Shown: piece by piece, positions 33,901-46,729 of the stretch
How the letters are laid out: every line of letters begins with the position of its first letter
Position numbering within the stretch: position 1 is the stretch's first letter
NCBI RefSeq assembly: GCF_029784165.1
Contig: NC_073696.1
Span: forward strand, 103,190,665 to 103,254,664
Origin: Wyeomyia smithii
Lineage: Eukaryota; Arthropoda; Insecta; Diptera; Culicidae
Length of the DNA stretch: 64,000 nt
Direction: 5' to 3'
Notes under the pieces: model-generated
Seen by the model: the letters and a program-made list of their open reading frames with translations, nothing else
Databases searched by the model: none
What the model was told of the DNA's origin: nothing
Translations under genes and position numbers: made by a program

Positions 33901-35270
33901 TGAGGATCTTATAAAGTAATTCTTCAAATTTTTCAACTGGTAATCCACTGGCGTCACTCGGGTTGTCGCCAGAATCGTAAATCCTTTTCAGGCAATCCAA
34001 GCAAAACCCTGCTGCTACTGACTGCAACCAATAACAACATTCCTCAACAACCCTCTGTGAATTGATTCAATACCTACCCTCCGCATACCTGACGACGACC
34101 GAATCCTCCGATTCCCGCAAGTGCCTAGCACTTGTGCACTGCACTTTTCGTAGAAACTGAAACCTGAACCCTTGCCGTTTTCAACCCTCGCCTTGCATCG
34201 TATGCAAATGCACTTCTATTGCACCAATATCCAACAACAGAATCATAAATAAACAAATAATTATTATCAACCGTTCGTTACTCACGACGCTTTACGTAAG
34301 TCTGGCAGGTCTGAGGCAGTTCATTCTAGACCTGTGCGTGTGAGGTTCTACTCTCCTCCGGCCCATCTACTAGCCCTTCACATTGTTAGACACCTCCAGA
34401 TCTCAACGAAATCGCCTTGGCGCCAATTTCCATACCCGCTTGTCCGGGCGGATCACATTCAGGCCAAGCAGCTTCGATTCTATTTCGCGGACAAAAATGT
34501 CATCTAGTCTCATTTCCAATTCATTACAATACGTCGCTTTAGTGGGATGAATCGATCGATCGATCGAATTCAATGCGTTCTTTCGACCGCAGTTGCCTTG
34601 TTTCCAGCAAAAACGGTTGAATTTGTGACAGTGCAGCAAACCCCGCGGCAATATCAAGGATCACACCTTCAGGTATCGATTTCTGCTTGCCTGCTTTTTT
34701 GCAGTAGGGTTGCCAGCGAAAAGAATTACCGTTAAATCGACAGCGTTCAGTGTTAGCACCGGTTGTCGCCTGTTCCGGCGGGATTCGTCAGGCTCGGTTC
34801 GGATTTATTCGGTTGCTTGAGTAAACAACCCGAGGTGTTTTGTCGCAATGATCGCTAGTGCGAGTGGGCGGAAATGTTCGGCAACCTGTCTGGCGACAGG
34901 TTTCAGGTGTCGCCACGCAGACAGACATCATCGCCGGCGAGGACAGTGCAAGAGGACAACGTTCCAACGATCGGTTTTACTGCCTCCTTCGAATGGCAGT
35001 ACTAACCGGGTAGCATTTCGGGGGAACATGAATGAGTTCATTGAGGATGAGTTTTTTTTTATTGAACATTGAAGACAGGTACTTCTCAACAAAAATATTT
35101 ATGTTTACCTGAACAAACTATAGTTCAACAATGCCTCAGAGAAAACTATTAGTTTCAGTCACGTTAACGCTGTATGGTTGCCTAGCTTTCGTGCACTGCG
35201 TTTTTTGTAAAACAATTTTGATCCTTTTAGTTGCTGATTGTTTGAACATGTTTGAATGTAAAATGCTTAA
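31000..35270. other. GC-richer, low-repeat region upstream of dpp
   Basis: Base composition shifts to more GC and transposon signatures become rare. No open frame here has a recognisable domain. A region free of repeats next to a developmental gene with large regulatory DNA is likely to hold promoters, untranslated exons and enhancers. That is an inference; only the splice donor at 33156/33157 is a concrete signal. Confidence 0.5.
32371..33156 (+). promoter_or_regulatory. Candidate dpp 5' UTR exon and start region
   Basis: TCAGTT at 32371-32376 matches the arthropod initiator consensus, with no TATA box upstream. The sequence ends at a strong splice donor, GCGAAG|GTAAGC at 33156/33157. It has no long frame with domain character, as expected for an untranslated leader. 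Splicing to the acceptor at 42307-42308 would leave an intron of about 9.2 kb. In Drosophila dpp, several alternative 5' UTR exons splice to a common coding exon, which makes this layout plausible. Strand and link to dpp are inferred; it could belong to another transcript. Confidence 0.3.
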
Positions 35271-35279
35271 CTATCGTGA

Positions 35280-35900
35280 AACGGGACGCAATCCAAGCAT
35301 GGAAGAACCGATGGCTTCCTCCTGCATACAACTGCATTTCGGGAATGCCTCATAGAATATTATTAATTTTTTCAACTAACCTGCAATTATTTATTGTGAT
35401 ACTGCTAAACCAGAGCACTTAATTTAATCAGTATACATTTGGTTTCACCGTAAAACTTTTAAAACGTTTCAATCTTGCTATTTTTCACATCACAATTTTT
35501 TCTCTCCCGGTATTGTTTATATTTTCGCGATGGTAGCGACTAGAACATTAACCACATATACTGACACGTAAGAGTCGTGTAACCACTTAAACTAAGTATA
35601 CTTTTTTCTTTACACTAATAAACATCGCGATCGTAACTAATTTCCGCGCAAAATCGGCAGAAATGGGCCAAAACTTGCTTCTAACTAAAGTGTAGCGCCT
35701 CGCAAAATTCCGGTTTTTGCTTTTTTCTAGTTTCAAGTCAACTGCGTGTGTCAAAGTTTGCGCCGTGATGTCAGCACTGCCAGCATCAGGTTGCGCTAGC
35801 ATATAGAAATGTTCAAATTGTTGAATTTTATGGCATCAAAAATTAACAATGATAAAATAATGCTTGGATTCCGTCCGGTTTCACCTCATTCAACAAAATT
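35280..35900. repeat. ~0.6-kb dispersed repeat, copy 1
   Basis: It begins near AATCCAAGCATGGAAGAACC and includes GGCTTCCTCCTGCATAC, ATTTCGGGAATGCC, AACCTGCAATTATTTATTGTG and GTTTCAATCTTGCTATTTTT. It ends near GCTAGCATATAGAAATGTTC plus a further 80-90 bases. Copies 2 and 3 are at 43637-44275 and 57503-58100, all in the same orientation. No coding potential or terminal inverted repeat is evident. Confidence 0.85.
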
Positions 35901-37870
35901 GATCATGATGAGATTTATTTTGTGTACGGTGCTATTCCAGAAAAAAAAATTAATCGTGCACTTTTTGAAAAGAACTGACAATCAATTAATGTTTGTATTT
36001 GTAAGACAGGCGACAAACTAAATCTAAAACTTTCGACCTACCTGATTCATCTCCAGGGTCCACAAAGTCATTGTACTGTGATGACACAAGCGTTTACGTA
36101 AAAGGAAAAAGTTTTCGTGTCATATGCAGTCGATTTCCGAAAAACTTAGATATTATTTGTATCTCTAAAGAACTCGATTAATTATTTTTCTAACAAAACT
36201 GGAGTTTCTTTCAAATAACTATGTTATCAAGATGAATGGGCTTATTTTAAGTTGATGTGACAAGGTTAAGCACTCGGGGCTATTTTTGGAAAAAAAACTT
36301 ATTTTCATTGTTTATCACCTATCCATGGATGTTTATAACCTGTTTTTAACAGTAAAATTCTAAACTTTGTTTAAAGAACAAATTTTGAGCATTCCTAGAA
36401 CAAAAAGATGTTTGAAACAGCAATTTCTAGTGACTGATAAATTTATCAAAACTTTTCCAAATTTTACGTTTTTCAATGTTTGAGAAAATTTTACACCAGC
36501 ATTCTTGCCTCAAATGTTTTGATATTTCCAGTAAAATAGAGGCCGAGAAGAACAGAAGCTACGTTTTAAACTTCATCGAGGAATTTAAATTAAGAAAAGG
36601 GCTAAATAGGTCTCTTCATGACTTCGTAATACTTAATTCTTTTATTTTCCACATTTTCAAATTGTTGAAGTAATTTTTTATGAATTTAGGTATAACGCAA
36701 TTTATGATTAAAAGTCCAAAATAAATGAATGAAAAACAATTTTTTTTATAGAAGTTCTTAAAAAAAATATTTAATTTAGACATTTTTCAAAATATTTATT
36801 TTCCAATGATTTCAAACAATTTGTAAAATCAGTTCAAACCGAAAAGCTCATGACAATTAGCTTCGTAAATGCATCCGTTTTCAAGTTATTTTGAATTTTA
36901 GTTGAAAAAATTAGGAAATAAGCACTTAATTATATATTAATTCAAAACAGGATTGAATTTTCCCCTCGAATTATTTTTTGTTTTTATATGACATTATTTT
37001 AAAACTTTTGATGAAAGATTCTGGATGGGGAAATGTAAGACAAATTTTCATTTGAAAATTAAGTCTCAACAATCAAATTCCGATTTTAATAGTAATTTTA
37101 TATCAATATCTCAACTACTAACTTTCTGCATGCATCCGTTTTTTGAGATATTTCGATATAAAGTTTGGAAAATTTCAGTTTTAAATGAAAATACGTGTTT
37201 TGTGAGTTATTCGTACCTTTTCAGCAGCAAACATAGATTTATTGGAATATACGATCGATATAACACAATACATTCTTTGACATTACAGAGATAGAATGAA
37301 CAGCTCAGAAGTTATGGTTATGTTAAAATTCACGGAGATTTATTTCCGAGGGTTAAATAATTCAAAGGACAGAAAATTACTCTCGAGCTGCAAATTTTCG
37401 ATCTTGCAAAGGAAAGTGATAAAACCGCATATTCACTGTCTCAAGTTGAAACGACCCTCAGCGTCAGCGGTGTCAATTTTCAGTGAAAGTCCGGTCATTG
37501 AAAGATATGAGATGTCCGGTTTAATATCGAATTTATTTGATTCGTGCCAATTCATTGCATGAAGTCGATGAACTATTTAAGCATCTACATTTTCAACCGT
37601 TTAAACATCGCTAAAGCAACACAGCGTGTGAAAAATCACAGTAATGCTGCTATCACTGTCAACTGAACTGAGATGCAAGTCATTCTCAGCTCGTTCGTTG
37701 AAAGTTGAAATTCAAAAATTTCAATTTTAACTGAAAATCCTTTCATGACAGTGAAGGTTTGCAGCGCTGCTCTCGAGTCTCAAAATTTCTCCATCGGTAA
37801 AAAGTACCCAGTGTTCTTTGATTTTGCTCTTATATTTTTAGTAATAATGAGAAAACTTATACTTGTGTTT
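35901..37870. other. AT-rich DNA without a gene
   Basis: Frames such as 36476-36673, 37025-37294 and 37296-37562 have no domain pattern and look like chance openings. Confidence 0.4.
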
Positions 37871-37877
37871 TGATATA

Positions 37878-39680
37878 CAGGGTGTTGAGGAGCTCACTTA
37901 AAATCCTTTAAGGGGTTATAGAGGAGCCTATTTGATGAAAAAAATCCTTCTACGCATATGGCCAAAATTTAACAATTGCAGAGTTATACATTTTTTTCAG
38001 TTTTCGGTTATAATAACGAGGTCTAACACAAAAAGTGTAATAGCTAACTCAACTCGGCTGGTTTCGTTGGAAAATTTCGTAATCAATAGTGTCATAAAAA
38101 CGTCGAATTAGAGGGAACAGGAAGCACTTAGGAAGGAACAAATGTTAAATCAAATGTTTTTTTTTTTTCAAACAAAACTGCAATTTTCTCCTTGAAATAT
38201 GCGATAAACATCAATTTTGCTGTTAACCGAATTAAACATTGAGGTCTACTCTACAAGTTGTTCTTCGACACTAAACATATAACTCTTTTAGTTTAGCTGC
38301 TATTCCACTTTGAAAGCAATAAGCAGCGCCTTCATTTACAGGGTGACAAAAAAGTCTGGTCACACAGGAAAATCTCAATATTTCAAAGAATAGGAAGAAA
38401 ATCTGAATCTGGCTTTCATAGCTTTATTCAGTAACTCATAAAGATACTTCACAGACGATATCTCGGAATTACACCACCTTTCTCTGATCGAACCAGCTTC
38501 AGACGTCTCGGAAAGTCGTCGCAAGCGGCGCGCACGTGCTCCGTCGACATCTCGTCCCAGATTTTTGTGATAACTCGCTTGAATTGCTCCAAATTTGTTA
38601 TTTTATAGTCGTTCAGTTTCGACATCATGTATCCCCACACGAAATAATCCAGTGGATTCAGATCCGGAGACGACGGAGGCCATTCATTCTTCGAAATTAA
38701 AACAGTCAAGTTTTCCTCACACCACGCCTGAACAACCTTTGCGGTGTGGGATGGGGCGCCATCTTGCTGGAAGCAGTAGTAGTCGTCTTCAAACAATAGT
38801 TCAGCTTGAGGCAGAACATTTTTATTCAAAACCGTGTCCAGGTAGTACGCTGCGTTGATTTTGACCCCTTTATCGATAAAAATAAGAGACAGTTTACCTC
38901 TCTTGCAAATGGCTCCCCAGACCATCACTAACGTCTTATTTTGGAACCGGGAAACGTTCAGCTTGTCCGAAGGAGCTTGCTAGAGGCTCACACTCCAAGC
39001 TCGATCATTTTGGCGATTGACTGTTAGCTCCAAAACGAACAGCTTCTCGTCCGAAAAAATAATCTCGTCATCTGCGCGCCAACCGAGCAACTCCCGCGAC
39101 CGTTGGTACCTCTTGTCCTTTGTAGCTTTGGTAACCCCAGAACCACATGTTTTTTGTACGGTGTAAGTTTTAAATCCTTGCGCAGAAGCAGGCGGATTGA
39201 TTCTCGGTTCATTTTAAGGTTCCTGGCCAGCTTCTGTGCAGATTGGGCGGGATTCCGGCGAATCCGGTCTCGTTTGATCTTTTTCAGCCTTGGAGTTCTC
39301 ACAGACCTTGGTCGTCCAGATCGTGCCTTGTCCTCGGTGCCTCCGGTCTCTAGGTACCGATTTATTATCCGGTACAATTATCCGGAATTTCCGGTTTATT
39401 CCGAGCGGTTTTAAGTGTTTGAAAATGTGTCCGGGTTTGTACCCTTTCACATATTCAGCGATAACAGCTGCTCTTAACTCTGCCATGACTCACAACTCAA
39501 TGTAAACAAACTGCACAGAAACGAAGATTCACAATTTTCTGCTCCACTGTGTAACGAAAAGTTTCAAACATTGATCTAGTATGCAGTGCATGCTGTGTAC
39601 AAGACGTCAACGACGCGTCAACGAAAACAGGGTCCTCTATCACCCCTTAGAGGATTTTAAGTGAGCTCCTCAACACCCTG
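37878..39680. mobile_element. MITE-like element containing a nested mariner
   Basis: The outer ends are inverted repeats of nearly 50 bases (CAGGGTGTTGAGGAGCTCAC at the left), flanked by TA at 37876-37877 and 39681-39682. Inside, at 38337, a second TA followed by CAGGGTGACAAAAAAGTCTG looks like the end of a separate mariner that carries the transposase. The mariner's other end, near 39565, seems eroded. Removing the inner unit would leave a MITE of about 570 bases. Confidence 0.8.
38449..39486 (-). pseudogene. Mariner-type transposase (DD37D), broken
   Basis: The gene starts at 39486 (MAELRAAVIAEYVKG) with a helix-turn-helix. A frameshift moves it to the frame with GRPRSVRTPR and a second HTH (SAQKLARNLKMNRESIRLLL). 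Another shift near 39110 leads to the first catalytic Asp in FSDEKLF. An in-frame stop lies near 38982. From 38928 to the end come MVWGAI, FQQDGAPSHTA with the second Asp, and SSPDLNPLDYFVWGY with the third. There are 37 residues between the second Asp and the Asp of NPLD, which fits the DD37D (maT-like) group. All three acidic residues survive, but two frameshifts and a stop block expression. Confidence 0.88.
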
Positions 39681-39701
39681 TATGTAAACTATAATAATAT
39701 A

Positions 39702-40000
39702 CACACTTAAAAATTTTTGCCGGGTCTCGGTAACTTATTGCCGAGAAAGGGACCACTGAGTGCTTGGTTAAAAAAAGAATGACAGCTGTCACATTTTATC
39801 GTATATCTCGGCTCAACCTAACTGAAATTTCGGCACAAAATATTACTACCGAGATTTCGGATAATTTGTGGGAAATATCAGTTGGGTGAACCGAGATTTA
39901 CGAAAAAATATGACAGCTGTCATTATTTTTTTAACCGACCACTCAGTGGTGCCATTCTCGGCAATAGCTTACCGCGACCCGGCAAAAAATTTTAAGTGTG
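39702..40000. mobile_element. 299-bp MITE with ~100-bp inverted arms
   Basis: The ends are CACACTTAAAAATTTTTGCC and its complement, flanked by TA on both sides. The arms also share CTCGGTAA, ACTGAGTG/CACTCAGT and ATGACAGCTGTCA segments. The element is non-coding; its TA duplication suggests mobilisation by a Tc1/mariner transposase. Confidence 0.85.
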
Positions 40001-40002
40001 TA

Positions 40003-40799
40003 TGTACACTCTAATTCGTCTACAGTAAAATAACTGCTCTCAATTCCAGAGGAATTACTTACTAAATCGCTTGCAAAGCCAATTGTTTGAAAACACTATG
40101 TATAAATCAATAATTTTTAAAGGAATGGTAAAAATCACGGTAAAAATACAAATACATATCATAACGTCCGCCATTTTGAGACTGTTCTGTTCAGTCTGTT
40201 CAACAACAGAATGACAAGTATTGGAAACGGGATGCGGCTTCTTCCAAGTAATACTTATTTGCTTTATACTGTCTTCCTCAAAGTGCTGTGTGTAACTCAT
40301 GTGTTCCGATTTTTTTTGGCAAATCGTAATTTTCAAATGATCTCACACACTGTCTATTATTTATTCAACGTCTAGTTTTGCCTAAACGATTAGTTTGCCT
40401 GAAAGAATAAGGCCTATCGAACATTGAGAATGAATTACAATATCCATTCAACAAGCCAACCTTTTTCTACCCCTTTCGATGTTTCACAGTTCCGCCCACT
40501 TTTCGTACAGGTAGCTCCAATATTTTATGATTATTGAAGGGTTGCCAGAATTACTTTTATGTTAATCACCTTCCAAAAGTAGCAGCAAAATCTTACTGGA
40601 CTAACCAACGTTCATAGGAATGTATTTTATTGCTATTTATTTTTATATGAAAAAAACTCTAGTAGAGTGTTACACCTTTTGACCCAAACTGTAATCCAAT
40701 CTCGCTTGTGAAACCGCCAGCAAACATTTCTATTCGCACGACCTAATGGGACCCCAATTTTCAGTGTGCTTAGAACGGTAAATTATTCAAACAATAATT
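40003..40799. other. DNA without a gene
   Basis: No frame with recognisable content and no clear repeat. Confidence 0.4.
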
Positions 40800-42308
40800 A
40801 TGGTCTCAACTCGTGACCTTTCGCACACAACAGTTCAGCAAACCCAATTCGTGAACCTGCCCACATCCACCTCAAAAGCGCTTCCTCTAGCACCGAATCT
40901 CCGCTACTCCGCCGTCATTGCCATCCGCGTCAGTGATCGCCGAAAAACGGAGACCTCAAAAAACGCGTGCGTTTGCGCGCCGTTGTGTCTACGCGATTTC
41001 GCTCAAGTGTGCGCACTCAATCGCCAGAGCATGGCAGCCGCCGCGTAGTTTGTAAGCAACGTTCTTTTTTGCCGACACCATCGCCGGCCCGACCGGTAGT
41101 CGGATAATAGTCAGCCAGTCAGCCAGTCAGTCACCGGTCCGAAGCACTCCGGTCAGACCCGGCGTCTTTTATTCGGTGTTGAATTGTTTCCGTCATCCGA
41201 TCGCGGCAGCCGCCGTTTGTCCTAATAAATAATACCCGTGCGGCTCAGCGTGTGCTCTCATTAAAGTTCTAATTTATGTCCGTGCTGTGTGTGTCTGTGT
41301 GAGTGCGCAAAGTGCCGAACTCTCTGACTCGGACTCTGGGAATTTGAAGGTTAATTTCTTCGCAGATCGTGGGTTTCCCTCGGCCAGGGACCGCCCTCCG
41401 TGAACGAGTCGTTTTTTTCTGGAGTCCCAAATCGATTCGGTGAACTCGGTCGGAAATAACGAAATTATAGGGTACAAGTAGGTTTTAGGCTTCACATGTT
41501 GTTATGCGTCCAGAATGGGAACCCTTTTCCTCCGCTTGACGAAAAATGTAGATTAAAAACGAGAAATAAAACCGTTACATGTTTAGTATTAGACTAAAGG
41601 GGGCATTTGCTGCTTCTGTATCTAAAATGAATGACATGTAATACACGCGACTTGAGTGTTTTTGTTTTGTGTTATTATCTGATCATTTTGAACTGCTTCC
41701 GTGTTTAATTTTTTTCCAACTTTTTCAAATGTTTGAGAAGCAAGTAAAAGTGGGAAGAGTGCTCATACGCAATTAAAAAAACCCTAACGTAGTATCGTGC
41801 TCTGTAATCCTGTATAATGCGCAATATTGACACGCTCGCACTTCATACGCGAGAAAACCGCAATGACTCACGGTAAATTGTACGGGGAGCGCGTAACATG
41901 ATAAACATATCCGCGCGGCTTCAATTAGAGTTTCAGCAGTGCAATAGCGTTCATTAGTTTATGAGTCTTTCCAGTATACATCAGCACACAGTCTCAGTCA
42001 GTCCGGTCAGCCAGATTGGTGGCCGCCATTTTGGGTACACATTTTGTCGTGCACCCTGCCCCCGAATGTCATCGTCGTCGTCGTCTCCGTTGCACTTGGC
42101 AACGCGGATCGTGCGCAAATCGGACGCGTGATTTTAATCCACAACACTCGCATGTGTACCTACCTAAACCGCTGAATGCTGGATTCCGGGCTCGCTCGTG
42201 TGATCCAACACGGCAGTTCGCTTCTGCTGCTGCCGCTACTAACTATACGATGTTGTTGTATATAATTAAATAATTTTAACTCGATTTCTTCCCTTCTGGT
42301 CATTTCAG
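40800..42308 (+). promoter_or_regulatory. Proximal upstream region of the dpp coding exon
   Basis: This is GC-richer and largely free of transposon signatures. It includes a short CAGCCAGT tandem at 41114-41133, and CAGTCTCAGTCAGTCCGGTCAG at 41989-42010 could hold initiator-like TCAGT sites. The stretch ends in a good splice acceptor: a pyrimidine-rich GATTTCTTCCCTTCTGG tract and CATTTCAG at 42301-42308. It may contain alternative leader exons and enhancers; I cannot delimit them. Confidence 0.4.
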
Positions 42309-42324
42309 AGCAGCAAACACGAAC

Positions 42325-43024
42325 ATGCACGCGTGGCTTTTTGTCCTCGCGGTGCTGGCGATTCTACAGGGTGTAACGCAAGTCGCTAGCACCGACGGTC
42401 AATTCACCACTCTTGCCTTCTCCTCCTCTAGCATCAGCACACTCTTCACATCGACGGGCAGCAGCAGTAGTAGCAGGAGTAGTGACAGCAGCGGAAGCAG
42501 CAACAGTATCAGTGCCAACAGTATCCCAGATGGTCATCAGCCACTGGCAGCGGCAACCGCCGAGAAGGCGTTCAGTGACAGTGGCATGGCGCAAAGTGAG
42601 CCAAAGGTGGACGAAAATAGTATAGAAGAACAACACCGAGAAGAACGCGAAGAAACAGAGAACACCGTGCACCGACCGGTCGCGGGTGAGCTGCATCTGC
42701 AGGTGCAAACCGACAATAGTGATAGTGACAGCCTAGATCTTAGCAGTAGTGATAGCAGTAGTAGCAGTAGTAGTGATAGCAGTAGTAGCCATAGCCATAG
42801 TAAGCCCGATCCTGCAATGCTAGTCCAAATCGAGAAGAATCTCGGTAGTCTGTTCGGTTTTTCCAAAAGACCAAAAATTGATAGATCTAAGGTGGTGATA
42901 CCCGAAGCGATGAAGCAGCTGTACGCCCAGATCATGGGCCACGATCTGGTCGATTCCGTCCACGTGCCAAAGAAGGGCCTCAGCACGCGCAACGCCAACA
43001 CCGTGCGGAGTTTTACGCATGAAG
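42325..43024 (+). CDS. dpp: Decapentaplegic (BMP2/4-type ligand), coding exon 1
   Basis: This exon encodes residues 1-233 and the first base of codon 234. The acceptor at 42307-42308 precedes the ATG at 42325 by 16 bases. Residues 1-22 are a signal peptide (WLFVLAVLAILQ core). Residues 33-66 and 129-159 are Ser-rich tracts, largely AGT/AGC runs. Residues about 95-112 are acidic and charged. The TGF-beta propeptide begins near residue 164 (QIEKNLGSLFGF, then KVVIPEAMKQLYAQIMG). The exon ends at GCATGAAG|GTAATT. The last segment, ANTVRSFTHE, matches the insect Dpp propeptide and continues in frame into the exon at 60455. The propeptide guides folding and latency of the secreted dimer. The antisense frame 42537-43124 is only a shadow of the Ser repeats. 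Confidence 0.95.
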
Positions 43025-43636
43025 GTAATTTGAAGTTTTTTTTATATTGAATCAATACTACTCTTATTAATTTAAAATAAGTTGAAAAAAATATTTTTAT
43101 TTCCAATATTAACAATGAGTTCAATTGCTTGTAATTCCTTATCTAGCTTCCTATTGACTATAATGGTGGCTAGAAAGCAAATCAACAACATATAACGTAT
43201 AGAAATTGAGTAATTCTTACTGAAAGTAGGCTACAAGTTACGTTAGGGTTGACCTACCTATTAAACCAAATTTTTTTCAACACAAGTTGCGTGATAATCA
43301 TAGAAACCATAAACAATCAATGAACTTGAAAGTATTTTTTCTCGTCTTGATAACATGATCGGAACAGTCCGCAAATGTACCATGACCGAGTTTTTTATAT
43401 GCGAAATTTAAAATAAAAACTGTATCAAACATTAAGTAAAAACATCAAACATCTTCCTTTGTTGCTGTTCAGAAAGATTTATTAAGATTGTTGAGGTATT
43501 ACTAATGGGAAAAAGGTTTTAAAAATGATCAATTTTCTAACACAGTTTTCTCTTATAATTGCTCTTATGCCTTGTTTGCAAGCAATTATAATGGAGTCCA
43601 ATATTCAGGGATTGCAGTATATTTTTCCGTAAAATG

Positions 43637-44275
43637 CCTGGAATCCAAGCCTCGTAGGACCGATGGCTTCCTCCTGCATACTACCGCATTTCGGGAATGC
43701 CTCATAGAATATCATTGATTTTTAAACTAACCTGCAATTATTTATTGTGAAACTGTCAAACCAGCATCAGAGCACCTAATTTAGTCAGTTTGCACATTTA
43801 GTTTCACCGTAAAACCTTTAAATCGTTTCAATCTTGCTATTTTTCACATCACTACTTTTCTCTCTCGGTGTTGTTTATCTTTTCGCGCCGATAGCAAATA
43901 GAACAATTTCCACAAATACCAGCACATAAGAGTCACGTGACCACTTGAACTAAAGATACTTTTCTCTTTACACTAATAAAAAGCGCGATCGTAACTTATT
44001 TCCGCGGAAAAGTCGGCCAAAATAGGCTAAAACTTGCCTGTGTAACGCCACGCAAAACTCCGGTTTTTGCTTTTTTCTAGTTTCAAGTCAACTGCGTGTG
44101 TCAAATTTTTCGCCCGTGTTGTCAGCACTGCCAACAGCAGGCTGCGCTTGCATATAGAAATGTTCATGTTGTTATGATTCTGTTGAATTTTATGAAATCA
44201 AAAATATTAAACCATGTACCGTTAACAACGATAAAATAATGGTTGATTTCCATCCCGTTTCATCTCAAATTTCAT
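43637..44275. repeat. ~0.6-kb dispersed repeat, copy 2
   Basis: It has the same ordered blocks as copy 1 (ACCGATGGCTTCCTCCTGCA, AACCTGCAATTATTTATTGTG, TTTTTGCTTTTTTCTAGTTT, GCATATAGAAATGTTC). It lies in the dpp intron, in the same orientation as copies 1 and 3. Confidence 0.85.
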
Positions 44276-44980
44276 GTAGAAACACTTTTTGTGCAAAATA
44301 TTTGTATTGAAGTTGCACTTATTGGTGATATGCGAAGGCTTGTATTGTATCATGATTGGAACAGCATTGAACCATAATCGGAACTGCTTACTTCTGAGAC
44401 TTCACCGCTTCACCTGTGCTTGATATAATGAATGATTTCACGTAGATGCAATTCATGGAAACGTCTTTGTTAGAAAAACATTTTTCCTTGAGAGTGTCCA
44501 TTTTGAAATGTAAGAATTTAATTGTCTACCTAAAATACTTGCATTCAACTGGATCTGAAATAAAATGGCTGTTCCGGTTATGATACATATTTTGTTTCGA
44601 TGATAATATATATTCTATGAACGGATAAAACGATGTATTTGAATGAATTCACGCCGTATGTACCAAGAAAATAGTCCGAATTATTTCGATCATGATACAT
44701 TACCTTGATGCGAATTTCGGGTTTACAATCGGTTATTGCAATATGGCGGCAATTTGACGTTTCAACACTATTTTCAATCAATGCACTTATTGTGGAATTT
44801 GGAAGATCTTATGCCTAGTTACAGCGAAAATTACTCACCTTTCCTAAACAGTAAACCTTTTGTTTTTCAAATGTCATCATAAAAATACGTGAATCAAATC
44901 AGAAGCTTCTTTTTTGCTGATGTTACTATGTTTTGTGCTTTGTTACTGAGATTCATTACTACCATATTTTCGTAAGATAA
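44276..44980. other. Intronic AT-rich DNA
   Basis: No frame of note. GATTGGAACAGC- and GCTGTTCCGGTT-type motifs near 44355 and 44565 could be ends of a small old element, but the match is short. Confidence 0.35.
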
Positions 44981-46590
44981 AAAGCCTCAGGGAATGACAA
45001 TAAGTTTTAGTTCTAAACTCCACCACTAGTGGAACTAACTTTTCAGTATTGCATTTTGAGGAAATTGTGTCTTCAACAAAGTTGTAAATAATGTTGTCAC
45101 AAAAAAATTTGCCACCATTCTTCTTACTCTTCTTATTTTGGAGATATAACATTTTTTATTAGATTAATCCCTAAAATTCGATTTTTTTGAATATCTAATA
45201 AACTGTAGCATTGAGAAGGCAGCAAAGTTTAGTATATATTTGTATATCATCTAAAATCACAATTTTGTAGAAGGCACAAAAAAGATAGCTTCTATAAAGA
45301 CCGAGTTATTGTTGAGAAATTTAAGAAAATATCATTTCTGTACATCCCCAGATCACAGTTAGGCAAAAACTAGGAAAAGAAACCTGCATAGGAATAATTA
45401 TTATCATAATTATTCTGCGAAATAGATTGTAACGTTTGGCCCTTCCAGTATCTCCATTGCCTGTTTTGCAGTTAAAAAAGGCACACTTTTTAACATTTTT
45501 GGAAATATCTCGGTCTTTGTAGAATCTATCGTTTTTGTGCCTACTACAAAGTTGTGTATTTTGATGATATACAAATATATGCTGGATATTGTAGTCTCCT
45601 AAATGCTACATTTTTTAGATATTTGAAAAATCAAATTTTAAGTTCTAGTCTAATATAAAATGCCAAATTTCCAAATAAGAAGAGTCAAAAGAAAAGTTTA
45701 TTAGGCAAAGTTTTTCGTGACAATTTTATCTTACAACTTTGAAAAATCGAAATTTAAAGACTATTCTGATAAAAAAGTTACATCTCTTCAAGAACGAAAG
45801 AGTTAAAAGAAAACTGTCTTAAGGAAAGATTTTTGTGCCATTATCATCTACAATTTTGCTGAAGACTTTATTTCTAGTATGTCAATGAAACCAGAATTTG
45901 TTAGGCAAAGAAAAAAGTAAATGATTTTGAACTCATTTTTTTCGTTAACTCGGTCTGTGTATAAGCTATCTTTTTGCTGTCTTCTACAAAGTTGTGTGTT
46001 TTGATGATACACAAATATATGCTGAACATTGTTCCCTTCTAAAGGACTAGTCTGATATGAAACAGTATATCTCCAAAACAGGAGAAGTTAGAAGAAAATT
46101 GTCTTCGGCAAAGTTTTTTGTGACAATATTATCTAAAACTATGCTGAAGACAACATTTCACTAATGTGCAAAACCTATTTCCTTTTTCGAAGCTTTCTCT
46201 ATGCTAAATTTCTACTGAAAATAGTATGCCAATAAAACAAATAAAAGTTCACGATTTTGAGCTCATTTTCTGGCTTTAACTGGGTCTGCGTAAAAGTTAT
46301 CTTTTTAATGTCTTCTACGAAATTGTTTGTTTCGATGATATACAAATACATGCTGAACATTGTTGCCTTCAAATCGCTACAGTTTTTTGGATATTTAAAA
46401 AATAACTTTCCAGGACTAATCTGATATGTAATGGTATATTCCTAAAATTAGAGAAGTTTGAAGAAGAATAACTTCGGCAAAGTTTTTCGTGATAACTTCA
46501 CCTACAATACCATTTCTTTATATATAAGACCCCACTTACCACTAGCGGTGAATTTTCGAACTAAAACTTGTTGTCATTTTTTGAGGCTTA
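44981..46590. repeat. Foldback element with internal tandem units
   Basis: The ends AAAGCCTCAGGGAATGACAA and TTGTCATTTTTTGAGGCTTA are inverted, and both are followed inward by AAGTTTTAGTTC and CCACTAGTGG-like blocks. Inside, a unit with CTCGGTCT, TCTACAAAGTTGTGT and GATGATATACAAATATATGC repeats near 45510, 45950 and 46283. One copy is inverted near 45240-45310. It is non-coding. Confidence 0.75.
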
Positions 46591-46729
46591 GCATGAAGTA
46601 AATTTCTTTTGAAAATAGTATGTCAATAAAACCAGTAATTGGAGAGTAAATTAAAAACGTTTAACGATTTTAAGCTCTCATACTACTGTGGACCGGTATA
46701 ATACACACAAAACAAATGTAGAAGATTTT

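Noticed and set aside
34551..34566. CGATCGATCGATCGA run
   Set aside because: Short simple repeat; too little to call a regulatory site.
42537..43124. 195-residue antisense frame overlapping the first dpp exon
   Set aside because: Its Leu/Ser runs are the complement of the AGT/AGC repeats in dpp; no domain or independent splice or promoter signal.
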